This document shows, in pieces, positions 44,169-51,514 of a DNA stretch of 51,514 nucleotides (position 1 is its first letter; every line of letters starts with the position of its first letter). Under the pieces are notes generated by a model. The model was not told where the DNA came from, did not search any database, and worked only from the letters and a program-made list of their open reading frames with translations. The stretch is from Prosthecobacter sp. (GTDB lineage Bacteria; Verrucomicrobiota; Verrucomicrobiia; Verrucomicrobiales; Verrucomicrobiaceae). The stretch is from the NCBI GenBank assembly GCA_017853885.1, contig JAFMIR010000030.1:1-51514 (forward strand). Reading direction: 5' to 3'. Made by a program: the position numbers and the translations under genes.

Positions 44169-44951
44169 TTAAAAATCGCGGGAGTAGCCGGCGAGCCAGC
44201 CGCCATCGACGGGGATGATGGCGCCGTTGAGGTAGGAGCTTTCGGGGGCGGCGAGGAAAAGAACCGCATTGGCAATCTCCTCCGGTTGGCCGGGACGACC
44301 GAGTGGGACGTGGGAGAGCATGGCCTGCACACGGTCATTGAACTGGCCGTTCTCGCCATAGAAGAGCCGCTTGGTGCCCTCGCTGAGGATCGAGCCTGGA
44401 GCGATGCAGTTGGTAAGGATGCCATCGCATCCCAGTTCAATCGCCATGGTCCGGGTGAGATTGACGACCCCTGCCTTCGCCGCAGTGTAAGCGCATTGCA
44501 AACGCGCAGGCACCAGGCCCATGACCGAAGAGATATTGATGATGCGACCGAATTTGCGCTGAAGCATGTGGCGCGTGGCCGCCTTGCTGACCAGGAAAAG
44601 CCCCGTGAGATCCACCCGCAGAATTCGATCCCATTCTTCGGTGGGGAACGAATCCAAGTTCACGCGATGAGCCATGGTGTTGATGCCTGCGTTGTTGACG
44701 AGGATGTCAAGGCGTCCATGTGAGTTGATGATCTCGGCGATGGCGGACTCGACTTCTTTTTCGTCAGAGACATCCATGCGAACGGCCATAGCACCTGGCG
44801 TTGCAGCAGCAAGCTGGCGCGCTCCGTCGAGATTGATGTCGGCATAGACGACTTTGGCACCGTTGGAAGCGAGAGAGGCGCAGATGGCCTGACCGATGGC
44901 GCCGGCGGCACCGGTGACGAGAGCGACTTGGTTTTCGAGGTGGACTTTCAT
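44169..44951 (-). CDS. SDR-family NAD(P)-dependent dehydrogenase
   Basis: A 260-residue classical short-chain dehydrogenase. The cofactor motif is TGAAGAIG (13-20) with Asp38 (YADIN) favouring NAD(H); NNAG lies at 86-89, and the catalytic set Ser141/142 (NISSVMG), Tyr155 and Lys159 (YTAAK) is complete. The rest is typical: GVVNLTRTMAIELGCDGILTNCIAPGSI and SYLNGAIIPVDGGW. Such enzymes oxidise secondary alcohols, for example of 2-keto-3-deoxy sugar acids or acetoin-like hydroxyketones. In this operon it sits between E2 and the large cytochrome; substrate is inferred only from neighbours. Confidence 0.93.
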   Translation of the reverse strand: MKVHLENQVALVTGAAGAIGQAICASLASNGAKVVYADINLDGARQLAAATPGAMAVRMDVSDEKEVESAIAEIINSHGRLDILVNNAGINTMAHRVNLDSFPTEEWDRILRVDLTGLFLVSKAATRHMLQRKFGRIINISSVMGLVPARLQCAYTAAKAGVVNLTRTMAIELGCDGILTNCIAPGSILSEGTKRLFYGENGQFNDRVQAMLSHVPLGRPGQPEEIANAVLFLAAPESSYLNGAIIPVDGGWLAGYSRDF

Positions 44952-44963
44952 GATGGAAAAGGG

Positions 44964-46172
44964 TCAGACAAGGCCTAGGAGCGGGTTTTCAAAGAGTTGG
45001 CGGAGAGTTTGCAAAAAGCGCGCAGCTGCGGCGCCGTCGTTCACGCGATGGTCGAAGGTGAGGCTGAGCATGAGGCGGTCACGCGCGGCGAAGCCACCAT
45101 TGTCGAGCGGCACCGCCTCACGCACGATGGCACCGATGCCTAGGATAGCGGACTCAGGTGGGTTGATCACAGGCGTGAAGGCCTCGACACCTAGACCGCC
45201 TAGATTGCTCACGGTGAAGCAGGCGCCCTGCATATCTGCGGCGCTGAGCTGTCCCACACGAGCGGCGGCAATGAGCCGCTGTGATTGGGAAGCAACCTCC
45301 GTGAGCGTCCGTGCGTCCACATCGCGTATGACAGGCACGAGAAGACCGTCTCCAGCATCCACAGCGACGCCTAAGTGAATCGCGCCGGGCAGAAGCAAGT
45401 GATCTTCTTCCCAAATGGCGGCAAGCATCGGATGCTGTCGAAGGGCACACGCGGTGAGTTTGAGAAACAAATCGTTGAGCGTTGGAGTCACCGGGAGTTG
45501 GGACTTCTCGGCGGCAAACTTGAGCTGCTGACGGAAAGCCAGCAGCGCCGTGGCATCGCATCGCGAGGTGATCGTGACGGGCACTGTGGTCTGACGGCTG
45601 TGCATGAGCCGTGCGGCAATGGCGCGGCGCATTGGCGTAAGGGGTATTTTTTGGCCATCGCCGGCTGATGGAAAGGCCATGGTGGCTGCAAGAACATCAC
45701 GCTCGCGGATGCGCCCGCCCTTGCCTGATGCCTTAAGTGTAGAGAGATTCACATGATGCTCCTTCGCAGCACGGCGTGCGCGGGGGCTGGCAGCGACGCC
45801 TGCACTGGATGTTGCGGGCGCGAGGATCGCTGTGGCTGGTGGATCTGTTTTGCTCTGTTCGGGCCGAGGTGGGATAACCTCTGCCTTGGCTTGCTCAGGC
45901 GGTGCGCTCGCCATCGGCGCGGATTCTCCGTCGCCAAGCAGATAGCCGATAATGTGGCCAACCTTGATGATATCGCCGGACTTCGGGCCATAGGTGGGAA
46001 TCGAGAGAATGCCGCTGTCGATGGATTCGACATCTTGGGCAGCCTTGTCGCTTTCGAGCGTGAAAAGGGGTTCGCCTTCTTTAACGAAGTCGCCCTCTTT
46101 CTTCAGCCAGGCGAGGAACTTACCTTCCTCCATGGACCAGCCGAGGCGTGGGAGTGTGATGTGGATGGGCAT
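44964..46172 (-). CDS. Dihydrolipoamide acyltransferase (E2)
   Basis: A 402-residue E2 core of a 2-oxoacid dehydrogenase complex. One lipoyl domain (residues 1-75) carries Lys43 in LESDKAAQ. A Pro/Ala linker leads to a peripheral subunit-binding domain (ASPRARRAAKEHHVNLSTLKASGKGGRIRERD, about 125-160). The catalytic domain ends with FDHRVNDGAAAARFL, where His375 and Asp379 are the active-site pair. It takes the acyl group from the E1 encoded 8 bases upstream and passes it to CoA. No E3 is present; the general lipoamide dehydrogenase of the cell presumably serves. The context resembles acetoin and branched-chain complexes. Confidence 0.93.
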   Translation of the reverse strand: MPIHITLPRLGWSMEEGKFLAWLKKEGDFVKEGEPLFTLESDKAAQDVESIDSGILSIPTYGPKSGDIIKVGHIIGYLLGDGESAPMASAPPEQAKAEVIPPRPEQSKTDPPATAILAPATSSAGVAASPRARRAAKEHHVNLSTLKASGKGGRIRERDVLAATMAFPSAGDGQKIPLTPMRRAIAARLMHSRQTTVPVTITSRCDATALLAFRQQLKFAAEKSQLPVTPTLNDLFLKLTACALRQHPMLAAIWEEDHLLLPGAIHLGVAVDAGDGLLVPVIRDVDARTLTEVASQSQRLIAAARVGQLSAADMQGACFTVSNLGGLGVEAFTPVINPPESAILGIGAIVREAVPLDNGGFAARDRLMLSLTFDHRVNDGAAAARFLQTLRQLFENPLLGLV

Positions 46173-46180
46173 GGCGTTGT

Positions 46181-48169
46181 CTATTCAGCGCATAGGTCAC
46201 GGATGGCCTGAGCAATGGATTCCCCATTCGGCACCACGGCGGCTTCGAGCGTGGGGCTGTAAGGCGTGGGCGAGAATTGACCGTTGAGGCGGCGGATAGG
46301 GGCATCAAGTTCGTCGAAACCGCGGTCGGCCAGTTGTGCAGCAATTTCCGCGCTGATGCCACAATGCGCGAAGTCCTCGTCCACAATGAGAAGGCGGCCC
46401 GTCTTGGCCACGGATTGCAAAATGGTGTCTGTGTCGAGCGGCGAGACGGTGCGCGGGTCGATCAATTCGACATTAATGCCTTCTTTTGCGAGCGTCTCGC
46501 AGACTTGAAGTGTCTTGTGAACCATTAGGGCGAGTGCAACCACGGTAATGTCACTACCTTCACGCACGATGGCAGCTTGGCCGAAGTCGATGAAGTATTC
46601 CTCCTCCGGCACGGGGCCTTTGATGGTCATCAGTTCGCGATGTTCGAGGAAAAGCACGGGGTCATCGCAGGTGAGTGCAGTCTTGAGCAGGCCCTTTGCA
46701 TCGCGCGGCGACGATGGCACCACGACGCGCAGACCGGGAAAGTGTGCATACATGGAATAATAACTGCCGCTGTGATGTGTGGCGGCGCAGTGGCCGATGC
46801 CGATGCAGCCGCGCAGCAGCACGGGCATCTTCAAACGCCCACTGCTCATGTATTGCATTTTGGCGATCTGGTTGATGATCTCACCCACGGCATCGAGCAC
46901 GAAGTCGGCAAACATGAAATCGACCACGGGGCGGGTCCCGGTCATGGCTGCGCCTGCCGCGAGGCCAACGAAGCCACGCTCGCAAATGGGCGTGTCGCGC
47001 AAGCGCTCCGGCCCGTGGATGGCAAACAGACCACTCGTGGTGGCAAAGTTGCCACCACGCACACCGATACCTTCGCCAAGAACGAAAATCTTCGGATCAC
47101 GCGCCATCTCCTCGGTCAGGGCCTCCAGCGTAGCCTTCATGAAAGTGAGTTCACGAGCGCTGGATGAGTGAGCCGGCACATCGCGCGGAGATCCGCTGCG
47201 CGGCACGGCGTAAACATGGCGGGTGGCGCTCTCAGCGGTGGGGTAAGCGCTTTTTTCGGCAAATTCATGCGCAGCCTCGGTGAGCGCGGCGACTTCCTGC
47301 TCAACCACGGTGAGTTCTTTCTCAGTGGCGATCTTTTTCTTGAGCAAATGCTGCTTCAATCTGGCAATTGGGCATCGTGTCTTCCACTCTTCAACGTCCT
47401 CACGCGTGCGATAGGTGAAGTCACCCATTCCCTCGGCGTGAGCGCGGGTGCGGTAGGTCTTGCATTCGAGAAGGGTGGGGCCTCCTCCATCGCGTGCCCG
47501 ACGCACAGCCTCGCGTGCAGCCGCTTCGATAGCGAGAACATCGTTGCCATCGAGTTCGACAGCTGGAATGCCGTAAGCGGCACCTCGGGCAGCCACGCTC
47601 GGATTACCGGCCACGCTGGCAAAAGCCACCTCAGTAGCGAACTGATTGTTCTCGCACACAAAAAGCACAGGCAGTTTCCAGATGGCAGCCATGTTCAACC
47701 CTTCATGAAAGGCACCGTTGTTCACCGCACCATCGCCAAAAAAAGCCACACCGAGCTGCCGCGATTGGGTGATCAACGAACTGTAGCCCGCACCTGTGGC
47801 CTGCAGGATGCACGGAGCAACGATCCCGCTAGTGCCCATCATGCCGATCTCCGGGGAGAAGAGATGCATCGAGCCGCCGCGACCGCGCGAGCAGCCGGTC
47901 TCGCGCCCATAGAGTTCGGCGATCAGTTCACTCGGTTCCATGCCCTTCGCGAGAGCGTGACCATGCCCGCGATGGGTGCTGAAGACGGCATCATCGGAGT
48001 TTAGATGCGCACAGACTGCCGTCGCGATGGCTTCCTGTCCAACGTAGGTGTGGCACGCGCCATGAATGAGTCCGCGCTGGTGAGACTTGGCGAGCCGCTC
48101 CTCGACCATGCGGATGACAAGCATGGTACGGTATAGGGTCAGCGGAGATGATTTGGCTGGAGGGCGCAT
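46181..48169 (-). CDS. Fused E1 alpha-beta 2-oxoacid (acetoin-type) dehydrogenase
   Basis: A 662-residue fusion of both E1 chains. Residues 10-325 are the alpha subunit: GACHTYVGQEAIATAV, STHRGHGHALAKG, GRGGSMHLFSPE and the thiamine-diphosphate motif FGDGAVNNGAFHEGLNMAAI (144-163) to CENN. Residues about 335-662 are the beta subunit: DPKIFVLGEGIGVRGGNF, RLRDTPICERGFVGLAAGAAMTG, VVDFMFADFVLDAVGEIIN, HSGSYYSMYAHFPGLRVVVP, and near the end ELIDPRTVSPLDTDTIL. The alpha half resembles acetoin dehydrogenase AcoA (LLECKTYRTRAHAEGMGDFTYR) more than pyruvate dehydrogenase. Normally alpha and beta are separate genes. The substrate is uncertain: pyruvate, acetoin or a branched 2-oxoacid. Confidence 0.92.
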   Translation of the reverse strand: MRPPAKSSPLTLYRTMLVIRMVEERLAKSHQRGLIHGACHTYVGQEAIATAVCAHLNSDDAVFSTHRGHGHALAKGMEPSELIAELYGRETGCSRGRGGSMHLFSPEIGMMGTSGIVAPCILQATGAGYSSLITQSRQLGVAFFGDGAVNNGAFHEGLNMAAIWKLPVLFVCENNQFATEVAFASVAGNPSVAARGAAYGIPAVELDGNDVLAIEAAAREAVRRARDGGGPTLLECKTYRTRAHAEGMGDFTYRTREDVEEWKTRCPIARLKQHLLKKKIATEKELTVVEQEVAALTEAAHEFAEKSAYPTAESATRHVYAVPRSGSPRDVPAHSSSARELTFMKATLEALTEEMARDPKIFVLGEGIGVRGGNFATTSGLFAIHGPERLRDTPICERGFVGLAAGAAMTGTRPVVDFMFADFVLDAVGEIINQIAKMQYMSSGRLKMPVLLRGCIGIGHCAATHHSGSYYSMYAHFPGLRVVVPSSPRDAKGLLKTALTCDDPVLFLEHRELMTIKGPVPEEEYFIDFGQAAIVREGSDITVVALALMVHKTLQVCETLAKEGINVELIDPRTVSPLDTDTILQSVAKTGRLLIVDEDFAHCGISAEIAAQLADRGFDELDAPIRRLNGQFSPTPYSPTLEAAVVPNGESIAQAIRDLCAE

Positions 48170-48197
48170 GGAGTGATGAGGAAAAGGAAATGTTGGA

Positions 48198-49496
48198 TCA
48201 GGCCTGCCTTGTTTTGAGCCGGAGAAAACTGATGATGAAGCCTCCGATCATGAAACAAGCGGCGAGGAAGTGGAGGCACTGGGATTCGCCATAACCTTGT
48301 TGACGGAGCCACCCCGTGACATGGTTGCCCGCATAGCCTGCGAGGTTGGCTCCCATGTTGATTAAACCTGTAGCGGCAGCGGCGGCGGATGCGGTGAGGG
48401 TGAGAGATGGCAGAGTCCAGAAGGGTGAGATCCAGAAAAAACCCCCGAATGCGGTCAAGCAGAGCCACACCATCTGGGTGCCGAATCCCTGACCCGGAAT
48501 TGTGCTGCACAGCAAAAAGACGCCAGTAGTCATCATTCCGCCCGCTGCGTGCCATTTGCGATCACCGGAACGATCTGCCGACCAGCCGGAAATCAATACG
48601 CTCGCGATGCCACAAGCATAATAAATACCGCTGTAGAGAAGGGTCATTTGGTCCGATCCGCCGGAGAGATTTTTCACCGTGGTCGGCAACCAGAAGGTCA
48701 TCGCGTAACCGCCACTGTTGCCAATCATCACACCAAGCGCGAGCAACCATACAGCCGGCAATCGCAGCGCCTGCCACGTGCTGACCTTATGAACCGCTTC
48801 CTTCGCGGCAGACTCGGCAGCAAGTTCGTTTTCCAGATGCTGTTTCTCGGCCTGTGTCAGCCAGTCCGCATCACGAGGACGATCTGTGAAGCGGGCGAGC
48901 ACAATGATGCCGAGCAGCACCGCAGGTAATCCTTCGACAATGAACAACCACTGCCATCCAGCAAGTGTGAGCCACTTCACATCGAGCAGCATCGAAGACA
49001 CCGGTGCACCGAGCGCGAGGCTGAATGGCACAGCCACCAGCAACCACGAAAGCGCCCGCGAACGATCACTCTGCACGAACCAATGCGAAAAATAGACGAT
49101 GATGCCGGGAAAGAATCCCGCTTCGGCGATACCGAGCAGGAACCTCATCCAATAAAACTGCGCAGGCGTCTTCACAAAAGCCATCGCTGCCGAAATGAAG
49201 CCCCAAGTAATGAGAATGCGCGCAAACCACTTCCGCGCGCTCCAGCGCTCCACCAGCAGCGCACCGGGTATTTCAAGAAAAAGGTAGCCGATGAAGAACA
49301 CGCCGATGCCGAAGCCAAACACCTGCTCGGAGAAGCCCAGCGCCTCTGCCATTCGCAGCTTGGCAAAAGCCACGTTAGCGCGGTCGAGGTAGGAGATGAT
49401 GTAAAGGATGATGACCAGCGGCAGGATACGCCACGCCACCTTACGGCGCATAGCGGCGACATCGACGGTGCTCGTATCAGCGTGGGCAGAATTCAT
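48198..49496 (-). CDS. MFS transporter, anion:cation symporter (ACS) family
   Basis: A 432-residue 12-span inner-membrane transporter. The first span region has IILYIISYLDRANVAFAKL, the signature of the ACS branch (hexuronate, galactonate, phthalate and tartrate carriers). It is followed by FFIGYLFLEIPGALLVERWSARKWFARILITWG and GIAEAGFFPGIIVYFSHWF. A charged central loop (residues 195-235: FTDRPRDADWLTQAEKQHLENELAAES) matches the family. It most likely imports an organic acid together with H+ for the enzymes of this operon. It begins 9 bases after the cyclase gene. Confidence 0.92.
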   Translation of the reverse strand: MNSAHADTSTVDVAAMRRKVAWRILPLVIILYIISYLDRANVAFAKLRMAEALGFSEQVFGFGIGVFFIGYLFLEIPGALLVERWSARKWFARILITWGFISAAMAFVKTPAQFYWMRFLLGIAEAGFFPGIIVYFSHWFVQSDRSRALSWLLVAVPFSLALGAPVSSMLLDVKWLTLAGWQWLFIVEGLPAVLLGIIVLARFTDRPRDADWLTQAEKQHLENELAAESAAKEAVHKVSTWQALRLPAVWLLALGVMIGNSGGYAMTFWLPTTVKNLSGGSDQMTLLYSGIYYACGIASVLISGWSADRSGDRKWHAAGGMMTTGVFLLCSTIPGQGFGTQMVWLCLTAFGGFFWISPFWTLPSLTLTASAAAAATGLINMGANLAGYAGNHVTGWLRQQGYGESQCLHFLAACFMIGGFIISFLRLKTRQA

Positions 49497-49505
49497 CGGT
49501 GGGGA

Positions 49506-51200
49506 TCAGGGTTGTAAAATGAGAGCGCGACCATGGCCGCTGCGGATGCCTTCGATTTTGACCGGGGCGAAAAGGAACCAAGCGCCCTTTTCCGGCACTT
49601 GGCCGAGGCTGGTAAGGAACTCGACAAGCAGCATGTCATGCTTCGCTGCGGCCCAGTAGGTCATGAGCGAGACCTCGCGCTGCACGCCACCGGCAGTGGG
49701 CGTATCCATCCCGGTGCAGCGCACGCCGCGCTCCGCCAGCAGCGCGATGACTCCGGGCGAAAGCGCAGGCCAGCCTTCGGACTTTCCAGCGAGCGGCGCA
49801 GCGAAACACTCATCCTGCGCAGGCGCATCGGGTAGCGGCTTGAACTTTTCATCCGTGTAACCGGTGCGGAAGAGGACGATTTCTCCCGCGGCAAGACGGC
49901 CGTGCGCTTTTTCATGATCCAGCACCTGCTCCACAGTGATGATGGGCGAGGCAGGCCACGTCTCCCTAACGGTGGTGCCGCGGAGCTTTGAGACATCGAT
50001 GATCCTAGCCGCGCCGATCAGGCGGTTCAGCGGCAGTTTGTCGATCGTCTGCGTGCTGTGGCCGAGAGGCCCGTGCTCCTTCTCAAAACGGGCGCGCAGA
50101 TCCCGGATTTCCGATGAAAACTGGCCCGCATCAAAGCCGGGCGGCGGAAGCGTGAAGGCAGGCGTCACGAGGTGCGTTCCGACCTGGCTGTCGAAAGTGT
50201 GTGTCCACGCCATGTAGGGGCCGCGCGGCTTCTCAAACTGGTTGAGCGGCTCGGCGAGGTAGCGCTGTGCCTCTTCGCCCGGCCCGTGGCCCTGCCAGGT
50301 CACGGGCAGGTTGTTGTCGAGTGTGACGGACACATCGGTGACTCGTTTGGACCGCGCGGCGTCGATCAGTCGTGAAGCCAGTTTGGGCTCCGTGATTGCG
50401 AGCACACGCGCCTCGCCCCCGGAGCCGCCGGCGTGCTTCGCGGGCAGCAGGGCGTAGAAAGCTCCCGTGGGCGGCAGAGCTTTGAAGTTCGTGCCGCACT
50501 CGATCCAGATCATGCCAAAGGCCCCGCCCGCCTGGTGCGTGGCCACGGCGAGGTCCGGCAGCGGCCCCATGCTGGCGCCATCGAGCCCCGCTGCCATCAC
50601 ACCTTTTTCACCGAGATATGTCATGGTCTCCGGCGCGGGAGCCGGCCATGCAGGTGCCATCTTGGTCAGCGGACGGATCACAAATCGTGCCCCGCCGCGG
50701 TTTAGCGGCAGGTAGTAGGTGTCCGTGTAATCGCTGCGGAAGAGCACCACATCTCCGGCACGCAGAGGCCGGTATTTTTCCTCCCATGCTTTCACGTGCT
50801 CAGGGCGGATGAGAAAGCTCGATCCACCGGGCGCGTCGTCACGGTGCGCAGTGACATCGATCACGCAGGCTTCGCCAACGAACTGCCAAGCAGGCACTTT
50901 CTCGCCAGTCACCAGCCCCATAGGACCCGCACCGGGCAGGCCTGAGTCCGGCGGCGGTACGAAATGCGCGGGGGCGTCCCACTGCGTGCCGGTGTGCTCG
51001 TCGAGCACGATGGTCTCGCGATGAAACGCTCCCGGGCCGAAGGTAAAACGCGGAATGGTGATGTGCTGCATCATGCCGAGCGGCCAGACACAGGGCCAAG
51101 CCGAAGAGACGGGGAGCGAAAGATCGTGGACATGCTCCACCGGCACCTGGGCGCGCGCGATGGCGGAGCAGGCAAGGAGGAGCAGCAGGCTGGTTTTCAT
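49506..51200 (-). CDS. Secreted tandem cyclase-family (kynurenine formamidase-like) protein
   Basis: A 564-residue protein; the signal peptide MKTSLLLLLACSAIARAQ fixes ATG 51200. It holds two copies of the cyclase/metal-dependent hydrolase fold (kynurenine formamidase, isatin hydrolase group), roughly residues 22-285 and 290-560. In the first copy the metal motif reads HTGTQWDAPAHF (69-80), with Gln where many relatives have a second His. In the second, QVGTHLVTPAF (about 339-349) keeps GTH and Pro but lacks the Asp and the last His, so this half is probably not catalytic. Other parallels: GDVVLFRSDYTDTYY against GEIVLFRTGYTDEKF, and GLDGASMGPLPDL against GMDTPTAGGVQREVS. The family hydrolyses amides or opens rings; here an exported enzyme acts before uptake by the MFS carrier. 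Confidence 0.85.
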   Translation of the reverse strand: MKTSLLLLLACSAIARAQVPVEHVHDLSLPVSSAWPCVWPLGMMQHITIPRFTFGPGAFHRETIVLDEHTGTQWDAPAHFVPPPDSGLPGAGPMGLVTGEKVPAWQFVGEACVIDVTAHRDDAPGGSSFLIRPEHVKAWEEKYRPLRAGDVVLFRSDYTDTYYLPLNRGGARFVIRPLTKMAPAWPAPAPETMTYLGEKGVMAAGLDGASMGPLPDLAVATHQAGGAFGMIWIECGTNFKALPPTGAFYALLPAKHAGGSGGEARVLAITEPKLASRLIDAARSKRVTDVSVTLDNNLPVTWQGHGPGEEAQRYLAEPLNQFEKPRGPYMAWTHTFDSQVGTHLVTPAFTLPPPGFDAGQFSSEIRDLRARFEKEHGPLGHSTQTIDKLPLNRLIGAARIIDVSKLRGTTVRETWPASPIITVEQVLDHEKAHGRLAAGEIVLFRTGYTDEKFKPLPDAPAQDECFAAPLAGKSEGWPALSPGVIALLAERGVRCTGMDTPTAGGVQREVSLMTYWAAAKHDMLLVEFLTSLGQVPEKGAWFLFAPVKIEGIRSGHGRALILQP

Positions 51201-51220
51201 GGCGTGCGGGAGTCTTGGAG

Positions 51221-51514
51221 TCACGCCTCGGCCACGACCGGATTGGTAAGCGCGCCAATCTTTTCGATCTCAATGGTGACCGTGTCGCCGGGTTGGAGGA
51301 AAACGGGCGGCTTCATCGCGGCACCGACACCTTGCGGTGTGCCGGTTAGGATCACGGTTCCTGGCAGCAGCGTGGTGCTGCCGCTGAGGAACTCAATCAG
51401 CGTGGGCACATCGAAGATCATGTCATTGGTGTTCCAATCTTGCATGGACCTGCCGTTGAGGATGGTCTGGATGCGCAGCGTGTTGGGGTCGGGGATCTCG
51501 TCCTTGAGCACGAG
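51221..51514 (-). CDS. Fumarylacetoacetate hydrolase family protein, C-terminal part
   Basis: The frame enters from the right edge and stops at 51221-51223; about 97 residues are present. They match the end of the FAH/2-keto-4-pentenoate hydratase family: NGRSMQDWNTNDMIFDVPTLIEFLS, LLPGTVILTGTPQGVG and PGDTVTIEIEKIGALTNPV. Such enzymes hydrolyse C-C bonds of diketo acids, for example 2,4-diketo-3-deoxy-sugar acids or acylpyruvates. The metal site is in the missing part. The cyclase gene follows after 20 bases, so it is an upstream member of the same operon. Confidence 0.93.
   Translation of the reverse strand, partial: LVLKDEIPDPNTLRIQTILNGRSMQDWNTNDMIFDVPTLIEFLSGSTTLLPGTVILTGTPQGVGAAMKPPVFLQPGDTVTIEIEKIGALTNPVVAEA

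Noticed and set aside
1..51514. CRISPR arrays, insertion sequences, phage genes or integrases
   Set aside because: No regularly spaced repeats, transposase or integrase frames, or terminal inverted repeats were seen; the tRNA 3' end has no visible direct repeat nearby.

Overview
The window is a stretch of chromosome from a Gram-negative bacterium of the Planctomycetes-Verrucomicrobia group, most probably a Verrucomicrobiales member close to Prosthecobacter/Verrucomicrobium. I infer this from many secreted families typical of that group (two DUF1501 proteins, a DUF1549/DUF1553 protein, a very large DUF1592-type cytochrome, two DUF1080 proteins, Tat-targeted Gfo/Idh/MocA oxidoreductases, a sulfatase), together with an outer-membrane TolC-type channel and the diaminopimelate peptidoglycan recycling enzyme Mpl. 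Genes are densely packed on both strands. I found no insertion sequence, phage gene, integrase or CRISPR array.

Layout. 0-2.5 kb: the end of a sulfatase, then (minus strand) tRNA-Thr, a subclass-B3-like metallo-beta-lactamase and a sarcosine-oxidase-like flavoenzyme in one tight run. 2.6-9.2 kb: housekeeping genes rdgB, rpmI, rplT, pheS, pheT and, facing them, mpl. 9.3-15.9 kb: an ECF sigma factor with a membrane protein that may be its regulator, a DUF1501 protein, a thioredoxin-serine protease fusion, a beta-helix protein, a decayed HicB-like antitoxin and a DUF1080 protein. 15.9-25.6 kb: a large secreted protein, a TolC-family lipoprotein, a two-gene surface-polysaccharide unit (WecA-like transferase and O-antigen-ligase/TPR protein), purD and a second DUF1080 protein. 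25.7-32.3 kb: an EboE-like protein, two Gfo/Idh/MocA oxidoreductases, an HpcH/HpaI aldolase and an MFS transporter.

32.3-39.8 kb (minus strand) is a malonate-related group: madL and madM (malonate transporter) head a run that continues into a sialidase-like protein, a DUF1549/1553 protein and a DUF1501 protein, and is followed by an ACSF3/MatB-like malonyl-CoA synthetase. Uptake and activation of malonate are thus encoded within 7.5 kb.

40.0-51.5 kb (minus strand) is one seven-gene run with gaps of 8-28 bases: fumarylacetoacetate-hydrolase family protein, secreted tandem cyclase-family protein, ACS-type MFS transporter, fused E1 alpha-beta 2-oxoacid dehydrogenase, its E2, an SDR dehydrogenase and a 1365-residue secreted DUF1592-type cytochrome. 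It looks like an uncharacterised catabolic pathway, possibly for a sugar acid or a small diketone/hydroxyketone, that ends in 2-oxoacid oxidation. With the malonate group, it is the most interesting part of the window.
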